Of a stretch of DNA of 64,000 bases, positions 9,331 to 17,720 are shown one piece after another; within the stretch, counting starts at the first letter, position 1; each line of letters begins with the position of its first letter. A program made the translations under genes and the position numbers. The notes below the pieces were generated by a model, which made no database searches, had not been told where the DNA came from, and saw only the letters and a program-made list of their open reading frames with translations. This DNA is from Sporomusa malonica (GTDB taxonomy: Bacteria > Bacillota > Negativicutes > Sporomusales > Sporomusaceae), in the NCBI RefSeq assembly GCF_900176355.1, contig NZ_FWXI01000023.1, positions 28,151 through 92,150 on the forward strand, read 5' to 3'.

Positions 9331-10521
9331 ATGAGCTTTAAAATTACGGAGACAGTAACTTGGGTCGGTAAAGTGGACTGGGAGTTGAAAAAATTCCATG
9401 GGGAAGAATACTCTACCCACAAAGGCTCTACTTATAATTCCTATCTCATTCGCGATGAGAAGAATGTCCTGATTGATACTGTATGGATGCCTTTTGCACA
9501 AGAGTTTGTGGAAAACCTTAAGAAGGAAATAGCACTGGATGCGATTGATTACATTATAATAAACCATGGAGAAGTTGATCATAGTGGGGCATTACTCCAG
9601 TTAATGAAACTGATTCCAGATACCCCAATCTATTGTACAGCAAATGCAGTTAAATCGCTAAAAGGCCAGTATCATCAGGACTGGGATTTTCATGTAGTCA
9701 AAACAGGGGACAAGCTAAATATTGGCTCCAAGGAGTTTATATTTGTAGAGGCTCCGATGCTGCATTGGCCAGATAGCATGATGGCTTATCTTACTGGTGA
9801 TAATATTTTATTTAGCAATGATGCCTTTGGCCAGCATTACGCCTCAGAATACATGTTTAACGATCTTGTTGACCAAGATGAACTGTATAAGGAGTGTACA
9901 AAATACTACGCCAATATTCTTACTCCCTTTAGTCGTTTGGTTGACCGTAAAATTCAGGAAGTTGTCGCTTTTAACCTCCCGGTTAACATGATTTGCCCTA
10001 GTCATGGAGTGATTTGGCGGGATAATCCGCTGCAGATTGTAACAAAGTATGCAGAATGGGCAAAAGACTATCAAGAAAACCAGATTACCATCATGTATGA
10101 TACTATGTGGGACGGAACCCGTAAAATGGCGGAAGCAATTGCCGAAGGTGTTAAGCAGGCCGATCCAACGGTGAACATCAAGCTTTATAATACGGCTCGC
10201 AAGGATAAAAACGACATCATAACCGAAGTTTTTAAATCCAAAGCTATATTGGTTGGGTCACCTACGGTTAACAAAGGCGTCTTGTCATCAATAGCTGGGA
10301 TTATGGAAGAGATAAAAGGTTTAGCTTTCAAAAACAAGAAGGCGGCAGCGTTTGGCACCTATGGCTGGAGTGGAGAATCAGTTAAAGTGCTTAACGAGTT
10401 GTTAAAATCGAGTGGCTTTAATGTTGTCAATGATGGATACAAGGGATTATGGAATCCTGATGAGCAAACTATAACTGGAGCTATCAATTTTGGCAAAGAG
10501 TTTGCTCAAGTAAAAGACTAA
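9331..10521 (+). CDS. fprA: FprA-type flavodiiron protein (O2/NO reductase)
   Basis: Cytoplasmic A-type flavoprotein that reduces oxygen to water or NO to N2O and protects anaerobes. The N-terminal metallo-beta-lactamase-like domain carries the diiron ligands: NHGEVDHSG (H-x-E-x-D-H), a later His in MLHWPD, Asp in FSNDAFGQH, and His in CPSHGVIW. The C-terminal flavodoxin domain starts near residue 253 with the FMN phosphate loop YDTMWDGTRKMAEAIAEG. 396 residues matches the family. ATG at 9331 follows CAGGAGG. It stands alone before a terminator, next to another flavoprotein and a Crp/Fnr-type regulator. Confidence 0.93.
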   Translation: MSFKITETVTWVGKVDWELKKFHGEEYSTHKGSTYNSYLIRDEKNVLIDTVWMPFAQEFVENLKKEIALDAIDYIIINHGEVDHSGALLQLMKLIPDTPIYCTANAVKSLKGQYHQDWDFHVVKTGDKLNIGSKEFIFVEAPMLHWPDSMMAYLTGDNILFSNDAFGQHYASEYMFNDLVDQDELYKECTKYYANILTPFSRLVDRKIQEVVAFNLPVNMICPSHGVIWRDNPLQIVTKYAEWAKDYQENQITIMYDTMWDGTRKMAEAIAEGVKQADPTVNIKLYNTARKDKNDIITEVFKSKAILVGSPTVNKGVLSSIAGIMEEIKGLAFKNKKAAAFGTYGWSGESVKVLNELLKSSGFNVVNDGYKGLWNPDEQTITGAINFGKEFAQVKD

Positions 10522-10556
10522 TTAGCGTAGTGTAACTAGTTTAATCAGTATGGGGA

Positions 10557-10585
10557 GACCGCTGGCAGTGACTGGCGGTCTTTTT
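10557..10585 (+). terminator. Terminator after fprA
   Basis: GACCGC (10557-10562) pairs with GCGGTC (10575-10580) with an inner CAGT/ACTG pairing, then five T. Confidence 0.8.
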
Positions 10586-10773
10586 GCATCCTGTAGGAAA
10601 GTAGGTTAATAGAGCATGATTTGGGCGGGGTGCTATAGATTTTGTTGGGTAAATGGACTTTGCGGGAAGAGTTAGTATCCCAAATGATTAGAGATGAATT
10701 TGTAAACTAGATTACAGAAATATATATAAATTTAGTCTATAATAGAATGAATATAAACAAGGAGGTTTTTCTT

Positions 10774-11388
10774 ATGTATGTATTAGGTGTAAGTGGAGAC
10801 CCGACTGGCAAAGGAACCGTAGAGCAACTGACTACAATGATTATCGAAAGTAGTAAAGCGGATAAAAGTGAAATAATTTCGCTTAGTACATTGGATATAA
10901 AACCATGTAAAGGCTGTTTTGGCTGTGTACGTGATAATCGCTGTAAGACTGAAGATGATTGGGCAAAAATTGAAGATAAGGTAAAAGAAGCAGAGGTTCT
11001 AGTTTTAGGAGTGCCAACATATTATGGAGCCGCTTTTAATATTAATGCCTTGACTCATACTTTTTTAGAAAGATGGTTTGCTTTAAGACACAATGGGATC
11101 AAATTAAAGCTTAAAAAAGTAGTTTTAGCAGTAGTTTCTGCCGTTGGACAAGAAGAAGCGGCGATAACAGGGTTAAAGAACTTTTTTCAAACATATCATG
11201 GTATTCAAGCGGTCGAGGTTATTACTGCAAAAGGTAAAATTCCGTGTCTTGTCTGTGGAGATGGTGAAACCTGCCCAATTAGCCTGGCTGTACAGATATA
11301 TGGCCCTGAGGTAAAGATTACTGACGATTTACTACCAACCCTGGATAAACAACCGGAAGTAAAGGAAAAAATTCAAAAGTTATGGTAA
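10774..11388 (+). CDS. Iron-sulfur flavoprotein / NADPH-dependent FMN reductase family
   Basis: Flavodoxin-like redox protein of 204 residues. The opening GVSGDPTGKGTVEQL is the FMN phosphate loop. CKGCFGCVRDNRC (C-x2-C-x2-C-x5-C) is the compact [4Fe-4S] motif of archaeal and clostridial iron-sulfur flavoproteins. The C-terminus has further cysteines (CLVCGDGETC), which could bind a second centre or metal. The start is ATG at 10774, 8 nt after GGAGG; a longer frame from 10747 lacks a ribosome site. Probably an electron-transfer or oxidative stress protein; the physiological partner is unknown. Confidence 0.85.
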   Translation: MYVLGVSGDPTGKGTVEQLTTMIIESSKADKSEIISLSTLDIKPCKGCFGCVRDNRCKTEDDWAKIEDKVKEAEVLVLGVPTYYGAAFNINALTHTFLERWFALRHNGIKLKLKKVVLAVVSAVGQEEAAITGLKNFFQTYHGIQAVEVITAKGKIPCLVCGDGETCPISLAVQIYGPEVKITDDLLPTLDKQPEVKEKIQKLW

Positions 11389-11476
11389 CGAAGTAAGGCT
11401 GTACTTATAGCAGGGAGGACTACAACAGGGGTGCACAGAATATAGCACCAAAAGCTTTTCTGGAGGACCTGCGATT

Positions 11477-12157
11477 ATGATTAATCGGTGCATGAAAGAT
11501 TTGGATATCTTTTCTGCTTTGTCTCCCGCTGAACGTGAGCAGATCGGGACCCTTGCCCTTAAGAGGGTTTACCGCAAAAACGAGTCAGTTTTCAGCCAAG
11601 GAATGGAAGCTGATGCTATCTACCTTATTAAATCGGGCAGGGTGAGGCTTTATAAGATATCTGAAGAGGGTAAGGAATTTACACTTGACTATCTGAAGTC
11701 TGAGGACATTTTTGGAGAGGTCACTTTTTTTGAGAACGCTGTTCATACGATGAATGCTGTGGCTATGGAAGATACTTTTATCTGTTCGTGCACGAAAGAA
11801 TTGTTTGTTAAGCTTCTGGATAGTCCTCAAACAGCCCTCAAGATTGTACAGTATCTGGGCAAGAAGATGAACGAGTACACGGAGCACATGTCTCGCACTG
11901 CCTTTCAAGATGTGAGGGGGAGGGTGCTGGGGGTGCTCTGCAAACTCGCGGAAAGCTACGGGAAACAAACTGGCACCGGACGTACCATAGTTCTGGAACT
12001 TACACATCAGGATATTGGCAGCCTGGTAAACGCCTCGCGTGTTATGGTGACAAATGTTTTAGGTGAATTACGCAAAGAGAAGCTGGTTCATATTGATGGT
12101 CAGCGTATTACCTTGCCTAATGAATGTATTACAATGTATCAGAACCGAGTTATTTAA
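11477..12157 (+). CDS. Crp/Fnr family transcriptional regulator
   Basis: 226-residue regulator with an N-terminal cyclic-nucleotide-binding fold (about 10-130, with GMEADAIYLIKSGRVRLY) and a C-terminal winged helix-turn-helix (about 150-220; recognition region LTHQDIGSLVNASRVMVTNV). Cysteines occur at residue 5 and as CSC near residue 107, not in an Fnr-type four-cysteine cluster, so direct [4Fe-4S] oxygen sensing is doubtful. Its position next to FprA and an iron-sulfur flavoprotein suggests redox or nitrosative stress control, which is inference. Confidence 0.85.
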   Translation: MINRCMKDLDIFSALSPAEREQIGTLALKRVYRKNESVFSQGMEADAIYLIKSGRVRLYKISEEGKEFTLDYLKSEDIFGEVTFFENAVHTMNAVAMEDTFICSCTKELFVKLLDSPQTALKIVQYLGKKMNEYTEHMSRTAFQDVRGRVLGVLCKLAESYGKQTGTGRTIVLELTHQDIGSLVNASRVMVTNVLGELRKEKLVHIDGQRITLPNECITMYQNRVI

Positions 12158-12257
12158 AAAAAGAAATATTTAGTAAAGCAGTTTACAGCCAGCCTTTGCC
12201 TCCCGGGGTTATTATTACATTGAACCAGTAATAATAAAAAATCGGGAGGTATGTTTG

Positions 12258-12497
12258 ATGTCAGTTCGTGAGATCATTAAAAGCCAAATCATTGCCGGTC
12301 TAGCCAATGCCACATTCCCCATTGCCACACCAGGGGATTTACTAAACGCTTTCCCTAATGGAGCTGATACCACCTGCAAAGCTGGCGATCTTGAAGTTAC
12401 CGCCGGACAAGCCGGAAAACTACTGTCGGCTGATGACTTCCCTTTCACAAGTTCTGAACATGTTGCTGAGACGATCGTTACCAAAGCTGGTCTATAG
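12258..12497 (+). CDS. MTH865-like family small protein
   Basis: 79-residue cytoplasmic protein matching the MTH865 family seen in methanogens and some anaerobic Bacillota, from the shape FPIATPGDLLNAFPNGADTT and GQAGKLLSADDFPF. Function unknown; the fold in archaea is a small helical domain. The ATG at 12258 follows GGGAGGT by 7 nt; the TTG one codon earlier is less likely. An AT-rich hairpin with ten-base arms (about 12211-12237) lies just before the ribosome site and could affect translation or stability. Ends in a strong terminator. Confidence 0.8.
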   Translation: MSVREIIKSQIIAGLANATFPIATPGDLLNAFPNGADTTCKAGDLEVTAGQAGKLLSADDFPFTSSEHVAETIVTKAGL

Positions 12498-12508
12498 TTT
12501 GTTTATAG

Positions 12509-12540
12509 AACATGCCCCTGCTATTTGGCAGGGGCATGTT
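12509..12540 (+). terminator. Terminator after MTH865-like gene
   Basis: AACATGCCCCTGC (12509-12521) pairs perfectly with GCAGGGGCATGTT (12528-12540); a mixed T-run follows on the plus strand. It may also serve the converging DUF1638 gene. Confidence 0.85.
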
Positions 12541-12559
12541 TCCTTTTAGGTGAATAGAG

Positions 12560-13117
12560 CTACATTGTCAGTAGACTTCGTAGGTTTTCCATATCGATGG
12601 GAACAATTTCTATAGGGACTTCGGCGAAGTCAAAAAACTCTAGTATCTTCTCATCATCTATCGGAACCAGGCCGGTATCCAAGAGAACAATGCGTTCGTA
12701 AAACCCAAAGTTTTGGCGGGCGTCAACTTTATCCCACTTTAGACCATCCACAAATATCTGTTGCCAGTTGTCAAGCCACCCTGCTGTCAAATAAAATGTC
12801 CGTGACTCTTTGTCCATCTCAGCCATTTTATTCCCAAGCAGCATTTCGATACAGTTTCGCGCTTGAACACCGCGGCAGCCGCTGCGGGCTACAAGGTCTT
12901 CCATTTCCGGATGGCAGCCTGTTCCAAATACCAGTGTCAGGTCTTCCTTATTATCATAAGTCTGAAGAGCGTTCGTCACAGTTGACAACAACTTTTTCAT
13001 ATCTACATGGAGAGCGGCATCTAAGTAACGTATTTCGGCGTTTTCATTCTTCAGAAGATGCTCGATTTCGTTTCTCAATATGGCACAACACAATATTTTT
13101 TTTGGCCCATTATTCAT
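12560..13117 (-). CDS. DUF1638 domain protein
   Basis: 185-residue cytoplasmic protein of the DUF1638 family. Recognisable parts are the opening CCAILRNEIEHLL, the glycine-cysteine motif VFGTGCHPEMEDLVARSG, and YLTAGWLDNW. The family is known from anaerobes, often near corrinoid-dependent methyltransferases, but no such gene is in this neighbourhood and no reaction has been established. The start at 13117 (ATG AAT AAT) lies behind a GGAGGGA-like ribosome site. It is a single gene, converging with the MTH865-like gene. Confidence 0.75.
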   Translation of the reverse strand: MNNGPKKILCCAILRNEIEHLLKNENAEIRYLDAALHVDMKKLLSTVTNALQTYDNKEDLTLVFGTGCHPEMEDLVARSGCRGVQARNCIEMLLGNKMAEMDKESRTFYLTAGWLDNWQQIFVDGLKWDKVDARQNFGFYERIVLLDTGLVPIDDEKILEFFDFAEVPIEIVPIDMENLRSLLTM

Positions 13118-13230
13118 AACAATCCCTCCGTGTATTTAATAGTAGGATGATAACGATCCTGCTTTCATAATAGCACTCAGAATACTATAAAGCTGTAAAT
13201 CACTTTACAACAATACCAATATCTAGAAAA

Positions 13231-13848
13231 TTATAACCGATAGATAATTACCGGAGAATTGAGGCTAGCAACCATTTGTTTCATTATAGGCTCCCAGTAT
13301 GTTTTATCGCTGTCTGGGCACGTGTATATCATAGCCATGTGTTTCTTTTGGGTGTTAAATAAATATATGCGAGTATACATTGGAGATGGCATTTTTTCTA
13401 CTATGCTAGTGCGATAGCCACCTATCCAGCCTTCGTGCCCTGCAATTTTTGTAGACTCAATAGAATAGGTGTTAATTAGTTTCGCGCCATTCTTAATTGC
13501 CTTCTGGATGAGTACCTTCTGAATAGTAGCGGTCATTTTCCTGGCGTCTGCGTCAGTAGAAAAAAAAGGGTTATCCATTTCTAAGAATTTTTTAGGTTCA
13601 TTCGTTATTGCTACTTGTACAAAGTGAATGATTCGCCCGTCATTGATAGTCAGATTGTACTCAGGGATTTGGGCTTCTTCTACACGAACAGCCTCCACCT
13701 GAACTGGTAGGACTACCCTTCCTAGACCAGGGAGATCAGTCTGTTTGTACTTTTCCGGTAGTGCATAGCTCGTTGTTGGGCAACTAACAATTATAAGTGT
13801 CACAATACAATAGACGGCTGACATGAAAAATCGTCTAGACCATTGCAC
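13231..13848 (-). CDS. Exported protein of unknown function
   Basis: I do not recognise this protein. With a GTG start at 13848 (behind GGGGGTGAT) it begins with QWSRRFF and a hydrophobic stretch, then TTSYALPE, a plausible signal peptide with cleavage after the Ala. The remaining ~175 residues are soluble and beta-rich in appearance (WIGGYRTSIVEKMPSPMYTR, YLFNTQKKHMAMIYTCPDSDKTYW), reminiscent of small lipoprotein-like or DUF-type stress proteins, but this is not an assignment. A longer frame from 13905 would overlap the repeat at 13868-13947, another reason to prefer the GTG. Confidence 0.6.
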   Translation of the reverse strand: MQWSRRFFMSAVYCIVTLIIVSCPTTSYALPEKYKQTDLPGLGRVVLPVQVEAVRVEEAQIPEYNLTINDGRIIHFVQVAITNEPKKFLEMDNPFFSTDADARKMTATIQKVLIQKAIKNGAKLINTYSIESTKIAGHEGWIGGYRTSIVEKMPSPMYTRIYLFNTQKKHMAMIYTCPDSDKTYWEPIMKQMVASLNSPVIIYRL

Positions 13849-13867
13849 ATAATCACCCCCAGGTAAT

Positions 13868-13947
13868 TTCAACGACATATCAGAAAAATTCCTTGCTAGG
13901 TTCAAATAATCCTTCTATTCTATGCATGGCTTTGGAACTGTACTGAG
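13868..13947 (+). repeat. Direct repeat A (partner at 17029-17108)
   Basis: An 80-bp non-coding segment that recurs at 17029-17108 in the same orientation, with its first 25 bases identical and roughly 85% identity overall by eye. The two copies flank the gpgS-mscS module. No terminal inverted repeats are evident, so it does not look like an insertion sequence. Confidence 0.75.
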
Positions 13948-13994
13948 ATAGTCGAGATTTTACAATATCTTGACACTATTCTAATATTATATTG

Positions 13995-14023
13995 TTGCAT
14001 TTTGTGAAAATGTCAAGTATAAT
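13995..14023 (+). promoter_or_regulatory. Promoter upstream of HAD remnant/gpgS
   Basis: TTGCAT (13995-14000), 17-nt spacer, TATAAT (14018-14023). CTTGACA and TGTCAAG form a spaced inverted repeat around it (about 13969 and 14011), a possible operator. Confidence 0.55.
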
Positions 14024-14116
14024 AGTGCATAAATACAAACAACCTTTTTATTTACCGGGGTTGTTAGTGGTGGTTTAACAATAGTAATCTAAAAATACCA
14101 TATACTGCTATTATAA

Positions 14117-14155
14117 AACAGGTGGAGTCTGCGCAAAGGACTCTACCTGTTTTCT
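14117..14155 (+). promoter_or_regulatory. Leader hairpin before HAD remnant
   Basis: Arms of 13 nt (14117-14129 and 14139-14151) with one mismatch, then TTCTT: terminator-like. The top contains GGAGTCTG, also seen in the leader hairpins at 17177 and 23856. It lies between the promoter and the first reading frame, so may attenuate. Confidence 0.5.
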
Positions 14156-14178
14156 TCAGTATGACGGGAGGAGTATCT

Positions 14179-14370
14179 ATGAGAAACTTAAAGGGTAGAA
14201 TCGAGAGGATGGCCTTGTTTGACATGGATGATACCTTGCTGCTGGGGCGTTTTATTGATAAAGCAGCAGCAGAACTTGGCTTTTCTGACAAGTTGGAACA
14301 GGCTAGGGACAGTGCAAAGCATCACATAGAGAGTAAAGCATTTCATTCTCTGCTGACTTGGGTATGTTAA
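14179..14370 (+). pseudogene. Truncated HAD-family phosphatase (N-terminal piece)
   Basis: 63 residues that open like a HAD phosphatase: ERMALFDMDDTLLLGRFIDKA contains motif I (DxDxT) with the nucleophile and acid Asp. Motifs II, III and IV and most of the fold are missing; the frame stops at 14370, and no continuation is found in other frames before gpgS. The ribosome site (GGGAGG) and ATG are intact, so a short peptide may still be made. Next to glucosyl-3-phosphoglycerate synthase, the intact ancestor was plausibly the phosphatase of that pathway (inference). Alternatively it is a genuine short protein. Confidence 0.55.
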
Positions 14371-14439
14371 TAGTGCATGACTAGTTATGGTGCATAATTA
14401 ATCTACTTAAGGCAATAGGGAATGCAAAGGGGGATTTCT

Positions 14440-15879
14440 ATGAGCAAAAATATAATTAAAAACTGGCCATTTGTAAGACGAATAGAAGATGATGAAGTTG
14501 CTTTCTTTATGGAAGACTTTAAAAACCTTCAGGAAGAAAGCATAGCACATAATAATGGAATTGTTGCAATAACGGACGGGTGGCAAGAGGGGGAAGTGGC
14601 CGCTGTTTTACGAGGCGGAGTCAATGCCCGAGCGGTTTTAGATGTTTTGGCGGCATCTGGTGTGAAACACATAAAAATTTTTCATTTAGAAGAAAGCCTA
14701 CCGCAATTGGAAGAGGTGTTTTTATCTTCTGTAGTAGGTCCTGCTAATGCTTTGTTTGACAGTGTATCTGTTAAGTGGCGGCGGGATGCGTCAGTGCGAG
14801 AATTAGTTAAAGCAGTTGGCAAGGAATATAGCATGCTCTTTTTTGGTGCACCATTAGCTTTTTCAGAAATACAGCCATTTTATCAGATGGTTAAGGATCA
14901 TTATAGTGGTAGTGTAACGGTTGTGCGTGGCCCACACGACGAGGTGGAGTTTGATGAGAGCGATGAGATTTATCGCTGGGTTCGGCAGCGGACATTCGAT
15001 GCCGGGGATTTTTCTCTGCCTGCTGTACTGCGTAGTTTTAAGAAGAAATTGAATAAAAAAGTCGCTGTTTTATTACCTAGTCTGAATGAAGAACGAACGG
15101 TTGGCAATGTCATTAAAACAGCATTGGAAGTCAAGGCGGCAGGTCTGATTGATGAAATAATCTTAGTCGATTCCTCTTCGAGTGATAGTACTGTTGAAAT
15201 TGCTAAATCCTATGGTATTCCTGTTTTTGTACATCAAGAGATATTCCCGGAAATTGGTAGCTATCGTGGTAAAGGAGAGGCTATGTTCAAAAGTGCGTTT
15301 GTTACCGATGCGGATATTTTGGCATGGGTAGATACAGATATAGAAAGTATTACCCCGCGCTTTTTTTACGGTTTGCTCGGGCCAATGTTTACCAACCCTA
15401 CTATTCGATTTTCTAAAGGTTATTTTTCCAGACCTGTCAAGGTGGAAGCATCTGGGGTAGAGTTGGGTGGTGGGCGAGTTACGGAAATTTTAGCCCGCCC
15501 CTGGATTAATGCTTTTAGACCGCAGTTGTCTGGATATATCCAACCCTTGGCCGGAACAGTAGCTATCTATCGCGATGAATTTTTAAAAATGCGTATCCCA
15601 GTCAACTATGGCGTGGAAATGGCGATGCTACTACAAGCAGTGGAGAGAGCTGGTCTTTGGGCTACCTGTCAAGTTAACCTTGGTACCGTTGTCCACAGAT
15701 CGAAAGATGTTATTGGGCTTAGTGAGATGGCTTTTCAAATTCTACAGGTGCTGGCCGAAATGGGACAAGGCAGTGTTGGTGCAAAGGGTAATGAAACACT
15801 GCGGCGGGTTTACTCTGCGCATAGGCAGTTTGAGATTGGCAGTAAACGGTTTGAAGTTATATGGCGTGAATATCAATAG
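14440..15879 (+). CDS. gpgS: Glucosyl-3-phosphoglycerate synthase, GT81 family
   Basis: Predicted retaining GT-A glycosyltransferase joining glucose from an NDP-sugar to 3-phosphoglycerate, the first step to the compatible solute glucosylglycerate. Residues ~1-200 form an extra N-terminal domain; the GT domain follows: LLPSLNEERTVGNVI, VDSSSSDSTVEI, the metal-binding AWVDTDIES (DxD), QPLAGTVAIYRDEF, and a late VHRSKDVIGLSEMA. 479 residues fits the two-domain bacterial form. ATG at 14440 is 8 nt after AAAGGGGG. A truncated HAD phosphatase precedes it and an MscS channel follows, which fits an osmotic stress module. The phosphatase that would finish the pathway is not intact here. Confidence 0.8.
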   Translation: MSKNIIKNWPFVRRIEDDEVAFFMEDFKNLQEESIAHNNGIVAITDGWQEGEVAAVLRGGVNARAVLDVLAASGVKHIKIFHLEESLPQLEEVFLSSVVGPANALFDSVSVKWRRDASVRELVKAVGKEYSMLFFGAPLAFSEIQPFYQMVKDHYSGSVTVVRGPHDEVEFDESDEIYRWVRQRTFDAGDFSLPAVLRSFKKKLNKKVAVLLPSLNEERTVGNVIKTALEVKAAGLIDEIILVDSSSSDSTVEIAKSYGIPVFVHQEIFPEIGSYRGKGEAMFKSAFVTDADILAWVDTDIESITPRFFYGLLGPMFTNPTIRFSKGYFSRPVKVEASGVELGGGRVTEILARPWINAFRPQLSGYIQPLAGTVAIYRDEFLKMRIPVNYGVEMAMLLQAVERAGLWATCQVNLGTVVHRSKDVIGLSEMAFQILQVLAEMGQGSVGAKGNETLRRVYSAHRQFEIGSKRFEVIWREYQ

Positions 15880-15952
15880 GATACCTGAAAAGCAGGCTTT
15901 GGTGATTGAACTTCAATCGCATATCTGTGAGGAATAAGGGAGGAGGCGGAAT

Positions 15953-16990
15953 ATGATTTTATCTATACCAGATATGAAAGGTTTGTTTTTATCTTTGGCA
16001 GTTTTTCTGCTGTGTAATGCCATAGGAATTATCATAAGCAAGGGGATTTGGAGTAAGGTTACGAGAATCACTACTCATGTTTCGGAGGAGTATGCCGAAA
16101 TACTAGGTAAAGCGTTACAGGGGATGCCTGCGCTATGGGGGGCGCTGCTAGGCAGCTATAGTGCTATACGCATGGTTGAGGCTAAGGCGGAATGGTTACG
16201 ATTACTCGATGGAATTGTGGTTGCTGCAGGTATTTTTTCTATTACCATGGTAACGGCCCGCATTTTTGCCGCAATGGCTACCATATATGCCCGGCGAGCT
16301 GAAGGGGCATTTCCGTCGGCCTCTATTTTGGCCAACATTATTGAAGCTGCAACCTATGTAACAGGAGTGTTGATCATACTGCAAACCTTTGGGGTTTCCA
16401 TTGCTCCGATTTTAACTGCTTTAGGAGTGGGTGGCTTAGCTGTGGCATTGGCGTTGCAGGATACATTGGCAAATGTATTTTCCGGTCTGCACATTCTTTT
16501 GGCCAAGCCGATTCAAGCAGGCGACTATATTAAGTTAAGTACAGGTGAAGAAGGGCACGTTATGGATATTTCATGGCGTAACACCACAATTCGGGCGCTA
16601 GGAAACAGCCTGATTATTGTTCCCAATCAGAAGATTGCCTCGGCAATTATTATCAATTATGATAAACCGGATAGGGAATTAGCGGTTAGTGTATCTGTGG
16701 GTGTAAGTTATGCCAGTGACTTAGATCACGTAGAAAAAGTCACCCTGACAGTGGCTAAAGAAGTAATGGATGAAATGGCAGCAGGTATTGCAAATTTTGA
16801 GCCTGTTGTACGTTTCCACACCTTCGGAGATTCCAGCATACTATTAAATGTAATTTTACGCGTGGAAGGATTTATTGATCAATTTAGGATGAAACACGAG
16901 CTGATCAAGCGACTGCATACGAGATATAATCGGGAGGGTATTGAGATCCCATTCCCAATACGTACTATCCATATGAAATCAGTGGATTGA
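15953..16990 (+). CDS. MscS-family mechanosensitive channel (copy 1)
   Basis: 345-residue small-conductance mechanosensitive channel that releases solutes on hypo-osmotic shock. About four N-terminal membrane helices lead to the pore helix, rich in Gly and Ala (ALGVGGLAVALALQDTLAN), followed by the beta domain (GDYIKLSTGEEGHVMDISWRNT) and the C-terminal alpha/beta portion. It has the same length and arrangement as the gene at 23927, a clear paralog. It lies 73 bp behind gpgS, probably cotranscribed. ATG at 15953 follows GGGAGGAGG. Confidence 0.92.
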   Translation: MILSIPDMKGLFLSLAVFLLCNAIGIIISKGIWSKVTRITTHVSEEYAEILGKALQGMPALWGALLGSYSAIRMVEAKAEWLRLLDGIVVAAGIFSITMVTARIFAAMATIYARRAEGAFPSASILANIIEAATYVTGVLIILQTFGVSIAPILTALGVGGLAVALALQDTLANVFSGLHILLAKPIQAGDYIKLSTGEEGHVMDISWRNTTIRALGNSLIIVPNQKIASAIIINYDKPDRELAVSVSVGVSYASDLDHVEKVTLTVAKEVMDEMAAGIANFEPVVRFHTFGDSSILLNVILRVEGFIDQFRMKHELIKRLHTRYNREGIEIPFPIRTIHMKSVD

Positions 16991-17028
16991 CATTAATGAC
17001 GAAATAGAAACTAGGGTCAGATAGATGC

Positions 17029-17108
17029 TTCAACGACATATCAGAAAAATTCCATGCTAGGCTCAAACAATCCTTATTATTCTACGTATGGCTTGGAACT
17101 GTACCGAG
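17029..17108 (+). repeat. Direct repeat B (partner at 13868-13947)
   Basis: Second copy of the ~80-bp repeat, ending 9 bp before the promoter at 17118. It starts shortly after mscS copy 1. The 17.0-17.7 kb gap holds no protein gene but, in order, this repeat, a promoter, a hairpin, an IS-like remnant and a riboswitch. Confidence 0.75.
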
Positions 17109-17117
17109 GTCAGCAGG

Positions 17118-17146
17118 TTGACGGTGGATAATAAGTAGTGTACAAT
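17118..17146 (+). promoter_or_regulatory. Promoter before leader hairpin
   Basis: TTGACG (17118-17123), 17-nt spacer, TACAAT (17141-17146). The transcript would run into the hairpin at 17177 about 25 nt later. Confidence 0.55.
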
Positions 17147-17176
17147 GTAAAAAAAAAGATATTTGCATGTTGTGGA

Positions 17177-17205
17177 GGAGCCTGTCACACGATAGGCTCC
17201 TTTTT
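17177..17205 (+). terminator. Terminator-like hairpin in leader
   Basis: GGAGCCT (17177-17183) pairs with AGGCTCC (17194-17200), then five T and, after GA, eight more. Either it ends a ~50-nt small RNA or it is an attenuator for the downstream leader. A separate perfect 10-bp inverted repeat lies at 17285-17312. Confidence 0.65.
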
Positions 17206-17317
17206 GATTTTTTTTAGGGGATAAGTTATGGGAGGAGGATAGTTTCAAAACGTATTGTAAAAAAATGGAAAAGACTATATGATGTAGATATGGAATTCAA
17301 AATCCATATCTATCCGA

Positions 17318-17441
17318 TGACTAACCCGCTCTAAGACTCCCATCTTCTACAAGTGGGAGTTAAGAGCGGCTAAGTCCCTGGATAAGGGCGACTAACCTTC
17401 AGATGGGGTTAAAACTCCACCTGAAGCTAAGTCTACTTTAT
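17318..17441 (+). mobile_element. Remnant resembling an IS200/IS605 end
   Basis: Two subterminal hairpins, one built from CCGCTCT...AGAGCGG with inner CTCCCA/TGGGAG (about 17330-17375) and one from CTTCAG...CTGAAG (about 17399-17426), then GCTAAGTCTACTTTAT (17426-17441). The arrangement resembles right ends of IS200/IS605-type elements in Bacillota. No transposase or TnpB is present. The last 16 bases recur exactly at 48679-48694. Assignment is from memory of such ends and is tentative. Confidence 0.4.
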
Positions 17442-17442
17442 A

Positions 17443-17640
17443 AGGCAATCGCCGAATTCCGTTTTATGGAAGCGGGGGACCCATTTTTGGGGTGAATCCT
17501 GTCAAAGCAGGTAGGGCAAATTTCTTTCTGCCCGAATCCGTCAGCTAACCTCGTAGGCGTTGGAAGAGAAGGATGAGTTGTCCTGCCACTCCTTTTAAGA
17601 CCGGTTAATCGGTCTTAGAGGTGTTCCTTCTCAAAAGCTG
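17443..17640 (+). promoter_or_regulatory. Cyclic di-AMP (ydaO/yuaA-type) riboswitch
   Basis: Conserved pieces of the ydaO motif appear in order: TCGCCGAATTCC near 17450, AGCGGGGGACCCA (about 17468-17480), GGGGTGAATCC, a GGGCA...TGCCC arm, and CCGAATCCGTCAGCTAACC followed by TCGTAGGCGTTGG (about 17532-17563). GAGAAGGA and TCCTTCTC close a further helix around a TAAGACCG/CGGTCTTA hairpin near 17600. The aptamer ends about 80 nt before the DapB-like gene, with an AGCTTGTT/AACAAGCT stem between. Known ydaO riboswitches turn genes off when c-di-AMP is high. Confidence 0.88.
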
Positions 17641-17720
17641 ATTTTGTAAAAGCTTGTTGCCATCATGCAGGATGAATGCAGCAAGGAACTAACAAGCTAC
17701 AGTTTTAAAGGAGGAGTATA

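Noticed and set aside
17063..17248. 61-residue minus-strand frame
   Set aside because: Lies across repeat B, a promoter and a terminator hairpin; no ribosome site.
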